Assembly: GCF_001618885.1 (NCBI RefSeq) | Contig: NZ_CP015114.1 | Location: 2,542,001 to 2,606,000 of the forward strand | DNA length: 64,000 bases | Direction: 5' to 3' | Source of the DNA: Staphylococcus condimenti | Lineage (GTDB): Bacteria; Bacillota; Bacilli; Staphylococcales; Staphylococcaceae | Shown: piece after piece, positions 1-9,595 of the stretch | How positions within the stretch are numbered: the stretch's first letter is position 1 | Layout of the letters: every line of letters starts with the position of its first letter | Notes under the pieces: generated by a model | Database searches by the model: none | Seen by the model: only the letters and a program-made list of their open reading frames with translations | Told to the model about the DNA's origin: nothing | Program-made: the position numbers and the translations under genes

Positions 1-1
1 C

Positions 2-685
2 GCTATTCGTATTATTGTATTGCCGTTTATGTTATCGAACTATAAAAATAGTCATATGATGCGTGAGAAAATGGTAATTGCAAAGCCAGAAATGGATGCA
101 GTTAAAGAAAAAGTACAACGCGCTCGTACGCAAGAAGACAAAATGGCTGCTAACCAAGAAATGATGGAAGTTTATAAAAAATATGACATGAATCCGATGC
201 AAAGCATGTTAGGATGCTTGCCGATGTTGATTCAAATGCCGATTATTATGGGATTATTCTTTGTATTAAAATACCCATCACCCGGCGGTATTACTGAGCA
301 TTCTCATTTCCTATGGTTTAATTTGTCAAAACCTGATATTTGGATAACAATTATTGCAGGTGTTTTATACTTTTTACAAGCATATGTGTCAACATTCAGT
401 ATGCCTCCTGAACAAAAACAAATGAGTTATATGATGATGATTATCTCACCAATCATGATTATTTGGGTAGCGCTAAGTTCAGCTTCTGCACTTGGTTTAT
501 ACTGGTCAGTGAGTGCAGCATTCTTGATTGTACAAACGTATATTGCGAATGCTTATTATTCAAAAAAAGCTAAAGAAGAAGTAGCGCCAATGATAGCTGC
601 TTATGAAAAAGAACATGGCAGTGCAGGTAACTCTAAATCTAAAGGTACAAAAGTAGTTTCTAAGAAAAATAAAAAGAAAAAATAA
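2..685 (+). CDS. yidC: YidC/OxaA membrane protein insertase, 5'-truncated by window edge
   Basis: Membrane protein insertase that helps proteins fold into the cytoplasmic membrane, alone or with Sec. The frame is open from the first bases (reading [10 protein letters not shown] before the first internal Met), so the start and the N-terminal lipoprotein signal lie outside the window. Visible are the cytoplasmic helical hairpin after the first membrane segment (charged [14 protein letters not shown] region, then YKKYDMNPM), the conserved Gly/Cys-containing segment around [13 protein letters not shown], several hydrophobic helices and a very basic Lys-rich C-terminus (KKNKKKK) of the kind that contacts ribosomes. 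Staphylococci carry one YidC; synteny with the HD/cls/csoR block agrees. A hairpin terminator follows directly, so it ends its transcript. Confidence 0.95.
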   Translation, partial: AIRIIVLPFMLSNYKNSHMMREKMVIAKPEMDAVKEKVQRARTQEDKMAANQEMMEVYKKYDMNPMQSMLGCLPMLIQMPIIMGLFFVLKYPSPGGITEHSHFLWFNLSKPDIWITIIAGVLYFLQAYVSTFSMPPEQKQMSYMMMIISPIMIIWVALSSASALGLYWSVSAAFLIVQTYIANAYYSKKAKEEVAPMIAAYEKEHGSAGNSKSKGTKVVSKKNKKKK

Positions 686-699
686 TCGATCGTAAAGAG

Positions 700-740
700 G
701 ATCAGTTGTAATATAAAAGTTGCAGCTGATTTTCTTTATT
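700..740 (+). terminator. Rho-independent terminator after yidC
   Basis: Stem ATCAGTTGTAA paired with TTGCAGCTGAT (two G-U pairs) followed by a T-rich run TTTTCTTTATTTT. It lies just after the yidC stop codon. Confidence 0.75.
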
Positions 741-795
741 TTCAATGAAATAGGGAATAAATTTGAAAAGGGTTATTTTATAGGAGGGGCAAAAA

Positions 796-1308
796 ATGAA
801 AATTGTTAAAGTAACAACTGACGATATTAAAGAATTACAAACAATCAGTTTTAGAACATTTGATGATACTTTTAGAGAAATGAATCACCCAGACAATTTG
901 AAAGATTATCTTAATAAAGCTTTTACCTATGATAAATTACAACGAGAATTAGAACACCCCAACTCATATTTTTACTTTTTATACGACAATGATAAGGTCG
1001 TAGGATATTTAAAATTAAATGTGGGTTCAGCACAAACTGAAGACATTGCATCAGATTCTTTAGAAATAGAAAGACTTTATATTTTAAAAAATTATCAAAA
1101 TTACGGATATGGCAAAAAACTAATGAATTTTGCAATTAATTTTGCCGTTGACGAAAATAAGAAGAGTGTTTGGTTAGGAGTATGGGAAAAAAATAAAAAG
1201 GCAATTGAATTTTATAAACACTCAGGTTTTAAAAAAGTTACAGAACATAAATTCCAAATGGGCGATGAAACACAAACTGATATCATAATGGCTCATTCCT
1301 TAAAATAA
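796..1308 (+). CDS. paiA: GNAT acetyltransferase, PaiA-type (spermidine/spermine N-acetyltransferase)
   Basis: A 170-residue GNAT-fold enzyme expected to acetylate polyamines with acetyl-CoA. The sequence closely follows Bacillus subtilis PaiA along its whole length: the N-terminal FDDTF block, the SLEIERLYIL strand at about residue 90, the acetyl-CoA loop NYGYGKKL at about 100, and the WLGVWEKNKKAIEFYKHSGF and MGDETQTD blocks near the C-terminus. The ATG is preceded by AGGAGG at a good distance. It is a single-gene unit between two terminators. In B. subtilis paiA is paired with paiB; no paiB is seen here. The family assignment is firm; the natural substrate is inference from the homologue. 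Confidence 0.88.
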   Translation: MKIVKVTTDDIKELQTISFRTFDDTFREMNHPDNLKDYLNKAFTYDKLQRELEHPNSYFYFLYDNDKVVGYLKLNVGSAQTEDIASDSLEIERLYILKNYQNYGYGKKLMNFAINFAVDENKKSVWLGVWEKNKKAIEFYKHSGFKKVTEHKFQMGDETQTDIIMAHSLK

Positions 1309-1328
1309 TAAAATGATTGATAAAATAA

Positions 1329-1372
1329 GCCCCTATAAAGTTGACACTTAAAAAGTGAAACTTTATAGGGGC
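1329..1372. terminator. Bidirectional terminator between paiA and the HD gene
   Basis: Strong inverted repeat GCCCCTATAAAGTT / AACTTTATAGGGGC between convergent genes. It has no long T-run on either strand but the stem is 14 bp and perfect. Confidence 0.75.
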
Positions 1373-1398
1373 ATTACTAATTCAAAAAAACTTTCAAT

Positions 1399-2046
1399 TT
1401 AATTTGTGAAATCCCATTCTTTAAAGAATTGAGCAACGAAATATTCCATAAAGCGATGGCGTTCTTCAGCAATAGCTTGTGCTGTTTCAGTATGCATTAA
1501 ATCTTTCAATTTAAAAAGTTTATCATAAAAATGTTTGATTGCTGAGGGAGAATAATCATCTAAGTCATATTCGCCTGAAATATTATCAGGTATTTCTCCA
1601 ACCCACATAGGTTCATTAAAATGACCAGCAAATTGGAAAGTACGCGCAATACCAATTGCACCGATTGCATCTAAACGATCTGCATCTCTCACAATATAAC
1701 CCTCACGTGACATTTCAATATCATTGTTTTTACCGCTTCTGTAACTCATATGTTCTATAATTTCTAGAACTTTATTCTTAATTTGAGATGAAACATCGAT
1801 TTTATCTAAAAAAGCATTTAAATCTTGATAAGCCTTGTTTTCATCTGTAAGTTTCGAATCTACTGTATCATGCAGCAAGGCTGCCATCTGTATGATGTAA
1901 GGATTTCCACTACCTTCTTGTTCTGCTATGAATAACGCCATTTTGACAACACGCATCACATGTTCAATGTCATGTCCTGTTGCATCTTCGCTGTGATGAG
2001 CTTTCATATAATTTTCTGCTTCTTTTAACTGTTGATATTGATTCAT
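1399..2046 (-). CDS. HD-domain phosphohydrolase (YpgQ/YedJ-like)
   Basis: A 215-residue cytosolic HD-superfamily metal-dependent phosphohydrolase. The metal ligands are visible: His in GHDIEHVMRVV near residue 25-30, the HD pair in AALLHDTVDSKL near 55, and a later Asp in VRDADRLDAIGAIG near 125. The pattern fits the YpgQ/YedJ group; in B. subtilis YpgQ has been reported as a nucleotide pyrophosphohydrolase, but the substrate here cannot be told from sequence. The start is supported by AAGGAG about 8-10 nt upstream. It lies 24 bp downstream of the disrupted cls gene on the same strand and may share its transcript. Confidence 0.85.
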   Translation of the reverse strand: MNQYQQLKEAENYMKAHHSEDATGHDIEHVMRVVKMALFIAEQEGSGNPYIIQMAALLHDTVDSKLTDENKAYQDLNAFLDKIDVSSQIKNKVLEIIEHMSYRSGKNNDIEMSREGYIVRDADRLDAIGAIGIARTFQFAGHFNEPMWVGEIPDNISGEYDLDDYSPSAIKHFYDKLFKLKDLMHTETAQAIAEERHRFMEYFVAQFFKEWDFTN

Positions 2047-2070
2047 TTAATTGATAATTCTCCTTTAATC

Positions 2071-3551
2071 TTACAAAATAGGTGAAATGAGATAAGAGAT
2101 ACCTTCTTTGAATTTTACCCAAAGACTACGGTTTTCGTATTTTTCAATTGTGAATTGGGCACTTTTTTCTAAATCCTTATTGAACTGTTCACTCAACTGT
2201 ATTGCTGTAGATTGATCATAAATAAAAGCGTTAACCTCAAAATTAAGCGTGAAGCTGCGATGATCCATATTCGTTGTTCCGACACTTGCTACTTCATCAT
2301 CAATGACCATCATTTTAGAATGTAAAAAGCCGTTTTCATAATGATAGATTTTAACTCCTGAAGCTAGTAATGAGGCTACATTTTTTGAGTAGCCCAATAA
2401 ACAAATGGATGATCCGGTTTATTCGGAATCATAATCGTTACATCCACACCGCCTAAAGCAGCAATTGAAACAGCATCTAAAAAGGCTTGGTCTGGAATAA
2501 AATATGGAGTCTGAATTTTAATGTATCTTTTAGCTGAAGTTATCATTTTCAAATAACCATACTTAATTTGTTCCCAATCTTCATCAGGACCACTTGAAGC
2601 AATTTGAATACCAGTTGATTCACCTGTATCAATATCTGGGAAATAGCGGTCTGAATAAGTGATATTATGGCGTTTAGCTTGAGAATTCCAATCTAAAATA
2701 AATCTAAGCTGCAACGCATTGACCGCATCACCTACAATACGAAGGTGTGTATCTCTCCAATATCCGAATTTTTTAGACATACCCAGATATTCTTTTCCAA
2801 CATTAAAACCACCTACATAACCAATGACACCATCAATCACTACAATTTTTCGATGGTTGCGGTAATTAAGACGGAAATTAATTAAAGGTAATTTAGAAGG
2901 AAAGAAGGACTCAACTTGTCCGCCTTTTTTTCTGAATTCATCAAAGTCTTTTAGAGTTAAACCTCTAGAACCCATATCATCATAAAGCATTTTTACTTCA
3001 AGACCTTCTTCTAATTTGTCTTCTAATGCTTTAAGTACACGTTTGCCTAAAATGTCATTACGGAAAATGTAATACTCAATGTGAATATAGGATTGTGCGT
3101 TTTCAATATCTTGAATTAAAGCTTCGAACTTTTCTTTACCATCATTATAAATAGTCAACGCATTATCTGTAGTTAAGAATGCTGAATTATTATAAAGCAG
3201 CATTTGAACCATAGACTTATGTTTGACAATAACGTGATTTCCTTTTGAGAATTCATCATTTTTTAATGCTTCTGCTTGTTCTTGAACAATCATTTCTAAT
3301 CCTGTTTTATCTTCTTCATTGATTTTGAAAATATGTTCTCTTTGAATTTGTCTGCCAAACAAGAGATAAATGATAAAGCCAAAAATAGGAAGGAAAGCTA
3401 AAACGAGCAGCCAAGCCCAAATGGACCCAGGAGATCTGCGTTCTAAGAAAACAATTGTAAAGCTGAAAAATAAGTTCAAAATAAATAGAGCGATTAAGAT
3501 AATATTGAAAACCAGGTTTGTTTGCTGCACCAGCATTTCGAGATAATACAT
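2071..3551 (-). pseudogene. cls: Cardiolipin synthase (Cls) interrupted by a single-base frameshift
   Basis: Cardiolipin synthase joins two phosphatidylglycerol molecules into cardiolipin at the membrane. Two N-terminal membrane segments (about residues 10-60), a first phospholipase D HKD motif ([10 protein letters not shown], about 225) and a second (HSKMMVIDD) are present but in different frames. The N-terminal part ends at WATQKM-stop; the rest ([10 protein letters not shown] onward to ISPIL) continues in the next frame. The break is at a run of six A on the coding strand (six T at 2381-2386); one more A would read WATQKNVASLL, as in full-length staphylococcal Cls. The start at 3551 has GGAGG 9 nt upstream; an upstream in-frame start at 3581 is not supported. 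Either a true or phase-variable mutation, or a sequencing error in the homopolymer. Confidence 0.9.
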
Positions 3552-3653
3552 ATTTTTAAACCTCCGAATTATCAATAACAACGAGTTTTTACCCGGCTAA
3601 TATTGTTTCTAATGCTTTTTATTGTAACACAGCTAAATCGGAATAGGTATAGG

Positions 3654-3682
3654 TTGACGTATACCTCACTAGGGTATATGAT
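3654..3682 (+). promoter_or_regulatory. csoR-copZ promoter with overlapping CsoR operator
   Basis: Minus-35 TTGACG (3654-3659), 17-bp spacer, minus-10 TATGAT (3677-3682). The inverted repeat TATACCTCACTAGGGTATA (3660-3678) fills the spacer and reaches the minus-10, so a repressor bound there would block RNA polymerase. The same half-sites recur before copA, which makes CsoR the obvious ligand. Confidence 0.85.
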
Positions 3683-3715
3683 GATGTTGAAAGCGATATG
3701 AACGGAGGTTTTAAA

Positions 3716-4009
3716 ATGACCGAAAATGACAAAGCACATCATTCAGAACAAATTAAGTCCAACTTGAAAGCAAGACTCAACCGTATTGAGGGGCAAGTCA
3801 GAGCAATTAACCGAATGATTGAAGAAGATGTTTATTGTGATGATGTACTTACACAAATCCGTGCAACACGTTCAGCCTTGAACAGTGTAGCAGTACGATT
3901 GCTTGATCACCATATGAAAGGTTGTATCATGCATAAAGTTGAGGATGGTCACGCTGAAGAAGCAATGGAAGAATTGCTTGTTACCGTTCAAAAATTAATT
4001 AAAGATTAA
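3716..4009 (+). CDS. csoR: Copper-sensing transcriptional repressor CsoR
   Basis: A 97-residue all-helical DUF156 repressor that releases operator DNA when it binds Cu(I). The W-X-Y copper ligands are exactly placed: Cys41 (EDVYC), His66 and Cys70 (HHMKGC). The N-terminal helix carries the basic RLNRIEGQVRAI block typical of the family. The start at 3716 follows GGAGG with 7 nt spacing; a GTG-like extension at 3698 would overlap the ribosome binding site and is rejected. First gene of csoR-copZ-like genes; its own promoter contains the operator, so it is autoregulated. The CHC ligand set separates it from persulfide-sensing CstR, which has two Cys and no His. Confidence 0.96.
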   Translation: MTENDKAHHSEQIKSNLKARLNRIEGQVRAINRMIEEDVYCDDVLTQIRATRSALNSVAVRLLDHHMKGCIMHKVEDGHAEEAMEELLVTVQKLIKD

Positions 4010-4020
4010 AGGAGATTATT

Positions 4021-4227
4021 ATGCAAAACAGTGTAATTAAAATTGATGGAATGGAAACTGAAGAAGAACAGCATAAATTACATCAACATCTTATAGAAAT
4101 GACAGGTGTAACTGCAGTACAAGTAGATTTGGATTCAAATGAAATCAAAATCAGTTACGAAACACCTGTAAATCTCAATAATCTTGAAAAAGAAATCTAT
4201 GATGCGGGTTATCAAATATTAAATTAA
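4021..4227 (+). CDS. csoZ: CopZ-like HMA-fold protein lacking the CxxC copper site (CsoZ-like)
   Basis: A 68-residue ferredoxin-like HMA-fold protein. The metal loop that reads GMSCGHC in CopZ reads GMETEEEQ here, so both copper-binding cysteines are gone, and no other Cys is present. The rest of the fold is intact (VTAVQVDLDSNEIKISY and KEIYDAGYQ). It sits 11 bp after csoR and 14 bp before copZ in the copper operon, with a good ribosome binding site (AAAGGAG). A gene in this position next to csoR in S. aureus has been called csoZ; applying that symbol is an inference from position. Possible roles: a partner of CopA or CsoR rather than a metal carrier. Confidence 0.75.
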   Translation: MQNSVIKIDGMETEEEQHKLHQHLIEMTGVTAVQVDLDSNEIKISYETPVNLNNLEKEIYDAGYQILN

Positions 4228-4241
4228 AGGAGTGTTTATAA

Positions 4242-4451
4242 ATGGAAGAGAAACAATTAAAAGTTGAAGGTATGAGTTGCGGACATTGTAAATCAGCAGT
4301 TGAATCAGCAGTAGGTAAAATTGAAGGTGTCGATAATGTCAATGCAAGCCCAGAAAATGATACAGTAGATGTGAAGTTTAATGGAGAAGCAAATGTATTA
4401 TCTGAAATAGAAAAAGCAATTTATGATGCTGGATATGACGTTGTAAAATAA
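4242..4451 (+). CDS. copZ: Copper chaperone CopZ
   Basis: A 69-residue cytosolic Cu(I) chaperone that hands copper to CopA. The metal loop GMSCGHC lies at residues 10-16, and the HMA fold continues with VEGMSC, VNASPENDTVDVKF and EKAIYDAGYDVV. Length and motif are typical. The gene follows the CxxC-less paralogue by 14 bp, with AAGGAG upstream of its ATG, and is followed by a terminator, so it ends the csoR transcript. Expression should rise with copper through CsoR. Confidence 0.95.
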   Translation: MEEKQLKVEGMSCGHCKSAVESAVGKIEGVDNVNASPENDTVDVKFNGEANVLSEIEKAIYDAGYDVVK

Positions 4452-4467
4452 GTTGAATAATATAAAT

Positions 4468-4509
4468 AGGCAAGTTCTCTATTTTAAAAAGAACTTTGCC
4501 TTTATTTTT
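4468..4509 (+). terminator. Terminator after copZ
   Basis: Stem AGGCAAGTTCT / AGAACTTTGCCT followed by TTTATTTTT. It separates the csoR-copZ transcript from copA, which has its own operator just downstream. Confidence 0.8.
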
Positions 4510-4518
4510 AAAATGAAA

Positions 4519-4537
4519 TATACCCTTGTAGGGTATA
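4519..4537 (+). promoter_or_regulatory. Second CsoR operator, upstream of copA
   Basis: Inverted repeat TATACCCTTGTAGGGTATA, almost identical to the operator before csoR. It ends at the first base of the copA Shine-Dalgarno (AAGGAG, 4537-4542), so the 5' leader is very short. TTGCCT at 4496-4501 lies 17 bp before TATACC (4519) and is a possible minus-35/minus-10 pair, although TTGCCT is also part of the terminator stem. Confidence 0.8.
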
Positions 4538-4547
4538 AGGAGTGAGG

Positions 4548-6749
4548 ATGTTGGAAAAAGCGGAATTTAAAATTTCAGGTATGACGTGTGCTGCATGTTC
4601 TACAAGGATAGAACGCGTTTTAAATAGAACTGAAGGCGTTGATAGTGCCAACGTCAATTTGGTAACTGAAAAAGCAGCGGTTGATTTTAACGGCAATGAT
4701 ATCGATATAAATGAAATCTTTGAAAAAGTAAAAAATTTAGGATATGAACCCATTGCGATTGAAACGGCTGAAGAAACACAAAAAAGAAAGAAAAAAGAAT
4801 TAGATAAACAAAAATATAAATTCATCGTATCTCTTATTTTATCAATACCGCTCATTTATACCATGGTGGGGCATTTTAGTTTTCTAAGTTTCTTACCGTT
4901 ACCTCATTTTATGGTGCAACCTTGGTTCCAATTTATTTTAGCGACACCAGTCCAATTTATATTAGGATGGCAATTTTATAAAGGGGCATACAGTTCATTG
5001 AGAAATAAGAGTGCCAACATGGATGTGCTTGTTGCACTTGGTACTTCAGCGGCTTATTTCTATAGTATTTATTTAGCCATTATTCATTATGGTGAGACAC
5101 ATATTCCTTTATATTTTGAAACAAGTGCAGTCTTAATTACTTTAATCTTGTTAGGTAAATATTTTGAAGCTAAAGCTAAAGGCCATGCGAGTGATGCGAT
5201 TAATAAATTGTTATCGCTGCAAGTTAAAGAAGCACGTGTGGAAAGAGATGGAGAAGCGGTTGAAGTTCCTGTAGACCAAGTTCAAAAAGGTGATATCTTG
5301 CTTATTAAAAGCGGAGAATATATTCCGCTAGATGGTGAAATTGCAGAAGGAGATACGAGTATAGACGAATCTATGCTGACTGGAGAAAGTATCCCTGTTG
5401 ATAAGGAAAAAGGTGATCAAGTGATTGGTGCAACGCTTAATCACGGTAACTTTATTAAAGTTAAAGTCACTCAAACGGGCGATGATTTAGTTTTAAATCA
5501 AATTATTCGTATTGTGGAAGAAGCACAAGGTGAAAAACCAAACATTCAACGCCTAGCTGATAAAATATCTGGTATTTTTGTGCCGACAGTATTAATGATT
5601 GCACTAGTTGTCTTCATTATTTGGTTCAGTTTGGTTACACCACTTAATTTCCAATCTAGTTTAGAAGTTTTCATCGCTGTAATTGTGATTGCTTGTCCAT
5701 GTGCATTAGGCCTTGCAACACCGACATCGATTATGGCAGGTTCTGGTCGGGCAGCTGAATTAGGTGTTTTATTCAAATCTTCAGAAGCATTAGAACAAAC
5801 TCAAAATGTGAATACTATTGTATTTGATAAAACAGGTACTTTAACAGAAGGACACCCTACAGTTTTTAAAGTGATCGATAATACAGACAATCAGCAATTC
5901 GGAACACTTGTAAAGAGTATGGAACAACAATCAGAACATCCACTTTCTCAAGCTATTACAGAATATTATGCAGATACACCTTCAGTTATAGTCGAACAAT
6001 ATCAAACGCATGCAGGTAATGGTATAAGCGGCGAAATTAATGGTCAAAATATTCAAATTGGTTCTATCAGTTTTATTCAACCTAAGTTAGACGAGTGGGA
6101 TGATCAACTTGAAAAAGATATAGAAGGTTTGCAAAAACAAGGAGCCACTGTTGTCTTAGCGGCAATTGATAGTAAATTTGCCGGCATGATTGCTTTAAGA
6201 GATGAACCTAAAGAAACAGCTAAAAATCTTATTCATCAATTACGCGATGAATATGAAATCATTATGTTAAGCGGTGATACACAAACGACAGCTGAAACTA
6301 TTGCTGGTGAATTAGGTATCAAGCACGTAATAGCTGGTGTTAAACCAGATGATAAAGCAAATCAAATTGGACTTCTGCAAGATGAAGGCAAGAATGTCAT
6401 GATGGTCGGTGATGGTATTAATGATGCACCTGCTTTAGCTAAAAGTAATATAGGCTTAGCTATGGGTACGGGTTCTGATATAGCGATTGAAGCGGGCGAT
6501 ATTATGATTGTCGGCGGAGATATCCAAAAAGTAGATATTGCACTTGATATGAGTAAGAAAACGCTGAAAAATATTAAAGAAAATCTGTTCTTTGCATTTT
6601 GTTATAACGCAGTAGGTATTCCAGTAGCAGCGTTCGGTTTATTAGCGCCTTGGATAGCTGGAACAGCGATGGCTTTCAGTTCAGTTTCTGTCGTACTCAA
6701 TGCTTTGCGTCTTCAAAAAGTTAAATACCAGAAAAATTTACAAAAATAA
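4548..6749 (+). CDS. copA: Copper-exporting P1B-type ATPase CopA
   Basis: P-type ATPase pumping Cu(I) out of the cytoplasm. Domains in order: one N-terminal HMA domain (GMTCAACS, about residues 12-20), transmembrane helices A, B and 1-2 (about 90-210), actuator domain with TGES (about 275), the membrane CPC motif (IACPCALG, about 385), phosphorylation site DKTGTLT (about 425), HP motif (SEHPL), nucleotide-binding GDGINDAP (about 620) and two last helices with the copper-site MAFSS motif. S. aureus CopA has two HMA domains; only one is present here. Starts at ATG 4548 or TTG 4551 both fit the AAGGAG; the GTG at 4542 overlaps it. Own CsoR operator immediately upstream. Confidence 0.95.
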   Translation: MLEKAEFKISGMTCAACSTRIERVLNRTEGVDSANVNLVTEKAAVDFNGNDIDINEIFEKVKNLGYEPIAIETAEETQKRKKKELDKQKYKFIVSLILSIPLIYTMVGHFSFLSFLPLPHFMVQPWFQFILATPVQFILGWQFYKGAYSSLRNKSANMDVLVALGTSAAYFYSIYLAIIHYGETHIPLYFETSAVLITLILLGKYFEAKAKGHASDAINKLLSLQVKEARVERDGEAVEVPVDQVQKGDILLIKSGEYIPLDGEIAEGDTSIDESMLTGESIPVDKEKGDQVIGATLNHGNFIKVKVTQTGDDLVLNQIIRIVEEAQGEKPNIQRLADKISGIFVPTVLMIALVVFIIWFSLVTPLNFQSSLEVFIAVIVIACPCALGLATPTSIMAGSGRAAELGVLFKSSEALEQTQNVNTIVFDKTGTLTEGHPTVFKVIDNTDNQQFGTLVKSMEQQSEHPLSQAITEYYADTPSVIVEQYQTHAGNGISGEINGQNIQIGSISFIQPKLDEWDDQLEKDIEGLQKQGATVVLAAIDSKFAGMIALRDEPKETAKNLIHQLRDEYEIIMLSGDTQTTAETIAGELGIKHVIAGVKPDDKANQIGLLQDEGKNVMMVGDGINDAPALAKSNIGLAMGTGSDIAIEAGDIMIVGGDIQKVDIALDMSKKTLKNIKENLFFAFCYNAVGIPVAAFGLLAPWIAGTAMAFSSVSVVLNALRLQKVKYQKNLQK

Positions 6750-6824
6750 TGTAGTAAATGAATATTTTTTGGGGTAGAATAAAAGTAACTTATATATAAG
6801 TAATTCGAAGATGGGGTGAACATA

Positions 6825-6965
6825 ATGAATAATAGTACAGATAAATTACGTAATGTCGTTCAGTTATTGTCTTCGCTCGGTGTTAATATTAAGAAAACTA
6901 AATCACGCTTAGAGATTATGCACACGTTACCCAATACATCCGTAGCAACACCAAAGTTAAAATAA
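6825..6965 (+). CDS. Small uncharacterised peptide, 46 aa
   Basis: Start ATG at 6825 after GGGGTG at suitable spacing; stop at 6965; a strong terminator follows at once, so it looks like a complete one-gene unit. The peptide begins MNNSTDKLRNVVQLLSSLG, is basic (several KK/RL pairs), contains a short amphipathic helix and has no signal or membrane segment. No Cys is present. I do not recognise its family. It is separated from copA by 75 bp with no terminator between, so it may be read through from copA as well. Confidence 0.6.
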   Translation: MNNSTDKLRNVVQLLSSLGVNIKKTKSRLEIMHTLPNTSVATPKLK

Positions 6966-6986
6966 TATTATTTCAACCCGAAAAAA

Positions 6987-7036
6987 ACAGGTTATCAGAC
7001 AACATTCGATTGAATGTTTTGCTCTGATAACCTGTT
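6987..7036. terminator. Bidirectional terminator between the small peptide gene and rodA
   Basis: Perfect 14-bp stem AACAGGTTATCAGA / TCTGATAACCTGTT with TTTTTT on the plus side and an A-run (T-run on the minus strand) on the other, placed between convergent genes. Confidence 0.9.
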
Positions 7037-7044
7037 TTTTAATT

Positions 7045-8256
7045 TCAATTTGGTTTAGTTGTTTTTGAACGTAATAAATCTGGTTGATAAGGTGTAGGCT
7101 GATGATAGTAAATTGATAAAACGATACCAATACCTACCATTAAACTCCAAAGCGAGCTTCCTCCATAACTGATGAATGGAAGCGGAATACCTGTGATAGG
7201 CAGTAATTGTATTGTCATACCCATGTTTTGAACTGCATGGAATAAAATTAATGATACGAATCCGATGATATACGTTTTATTATAAATATTGTCTGTTTTA
7301 CTTGCTAATCTTACAAGATGGAAAAGTAAAATTAAGAAAACGATAATAACAGCAACTGCACCGATAAAACCGAATTCTTCTCCAATTACAGAGAAAATGA
7401 AGTCTGTATGGTTTTCTGGTATATATACTTCGCCATTATTTAAGCCTTTACCAAATAATTGTCCAGAACCGATTGCTTTTAGCGATTCAGTCAAATGGTA
7501 ACCATCACCAGAACTATAAGCGTAAGGATCAAGCCATGAAGCAATACGGCCTAATTGATAAGTTTTAATGCCAAAGCCGCTTTCTATCAGTGAGGGTTTA
7601 TATATAATGGAAAGAATAAAGAATCCGCCTACAAACATGATTGTAAGAAAAATAGGTGCTAATATTTTCCAAGTAATACCGCTGACAATGAAAACACCGA
7701 CGATAATTGCGAGACAAACCAAAGTTGTTCCTAAGTCGTTTTGTAATAAAATAAGAATCATTGGCAAAGCAGAGACTAATAAAATTTTCATGAAGAGCTT
7801 AAAGTCAGATTCTAGTGACTTATTAAATGTGTATTTATTATGTCTCGATACGATTTTAGCTAACGCTAATATCAAGATGATTTTCATAAATTCAGAAGGC
7901 TGGATACTGATTGGTCCGAAACTATACCAACTTTTCGCACCATTTATAATGGGTGTGATAGGTGTTTCTGGTAAAACCAATAATCCTATTAATAAGATAC
8001 AAACGATAAAATACAATGTATAAGTGTATTTCATGATGCGTTTAGGTGAGATTAACATAATTGCAAAGGCGATAATGCCACCAAGTATGTAATATAGAAT
8101 TTGACGGATACTGAAATTAGCACTGTATTGACCGCCGCCCATAGCAGATTGAATAAACAATACACTGATAGCAGCCATTACGATTAAAATACCGATCAGT
8201 ACCCAATCGATACGCCGCAGCCATGATTTGCTGGGCTTTTGACGTGTTGCTTTCAT
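7045..8256 (-). CDS. rodA: SEDS-family peptidoglycan glycosyltransferase RodA
   Basis: A 403-residue polytopic protein of the FtsW/RodA (SEDS) family that polymerises lipid II into glycan strands with a partner class B PBP. About ten hydrophobic helices are visible from residue 15 to 385. Diagnostic stretches are QPSEFMKI (about 140), the large extracellular loop with GSGQLFGKGLNNGEVYIPENHTDFIF (about 265-290) and the C-terminal GIPLPFISYGGSSLWSLM. Its position divergent from ddl-murF matches S. aureus rodA rather than ftsW. The start ATG has AAGGGGAA upstream. Basic N-terminal tail (KATRQKPSKSW) is cytoplasmic. Confidence 0.92.
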   Translation of the reverse strand: MKATRQKPSKSWLRRIDWVLIGILIVMAAISVLFIQSAMGGGQYSANFSIRQILYYILGGIIAFAIMLISPKRIMKYTYTLYFIVCILLIGLLVLPETPITPIINGAKSWYSFGPISIQPSEFMKIILILALAKIVSRHNKYTFNKSLESDFKLFMKILLVSALPMILILLQNDLGTTLVCLAIIVGVFIVSGITWKILAPIFLTIMFVGGFFILSIIYKPSLIESGFGIKTYQLGRIASWLDPYAYSSGDGYHLTESLKAIGSGQLFGKGLNNGEVYIPENHTDFIFSVIGEEFGFIGAVAVIIVFLILLFHLVRLASKTDNIYNKTYIIGFVSLILFHAVQNMGMTIQLLPITGIPLPFISYGGSSLWSLMVGIGIVLSIYYHQPTPYQPDLLRSKTTKPN

Positions 8257-8467
8257 TGGTAAGTTCCCCTTTTAAATTGCTATTTCTTTTTTCTTTAGTA
8301 TATACCTTTATTTAAAAAGATAGAATCGTCGTTGTTGATATTTTAAAAATCATTATAACTCAAACTATAGCATATTTGCGTTTTAACCTGTACCTATATA
8401 TAGTCTATCGGCTATTAAAAGTTTGTGAATTCAAATTTACTCAGCTATCACATGCAATCTGGTTTAA

Positions 8468-9583
<1,116 letters not shown>

Positions 9584-9595
9584 GGTAGTGCTTTT

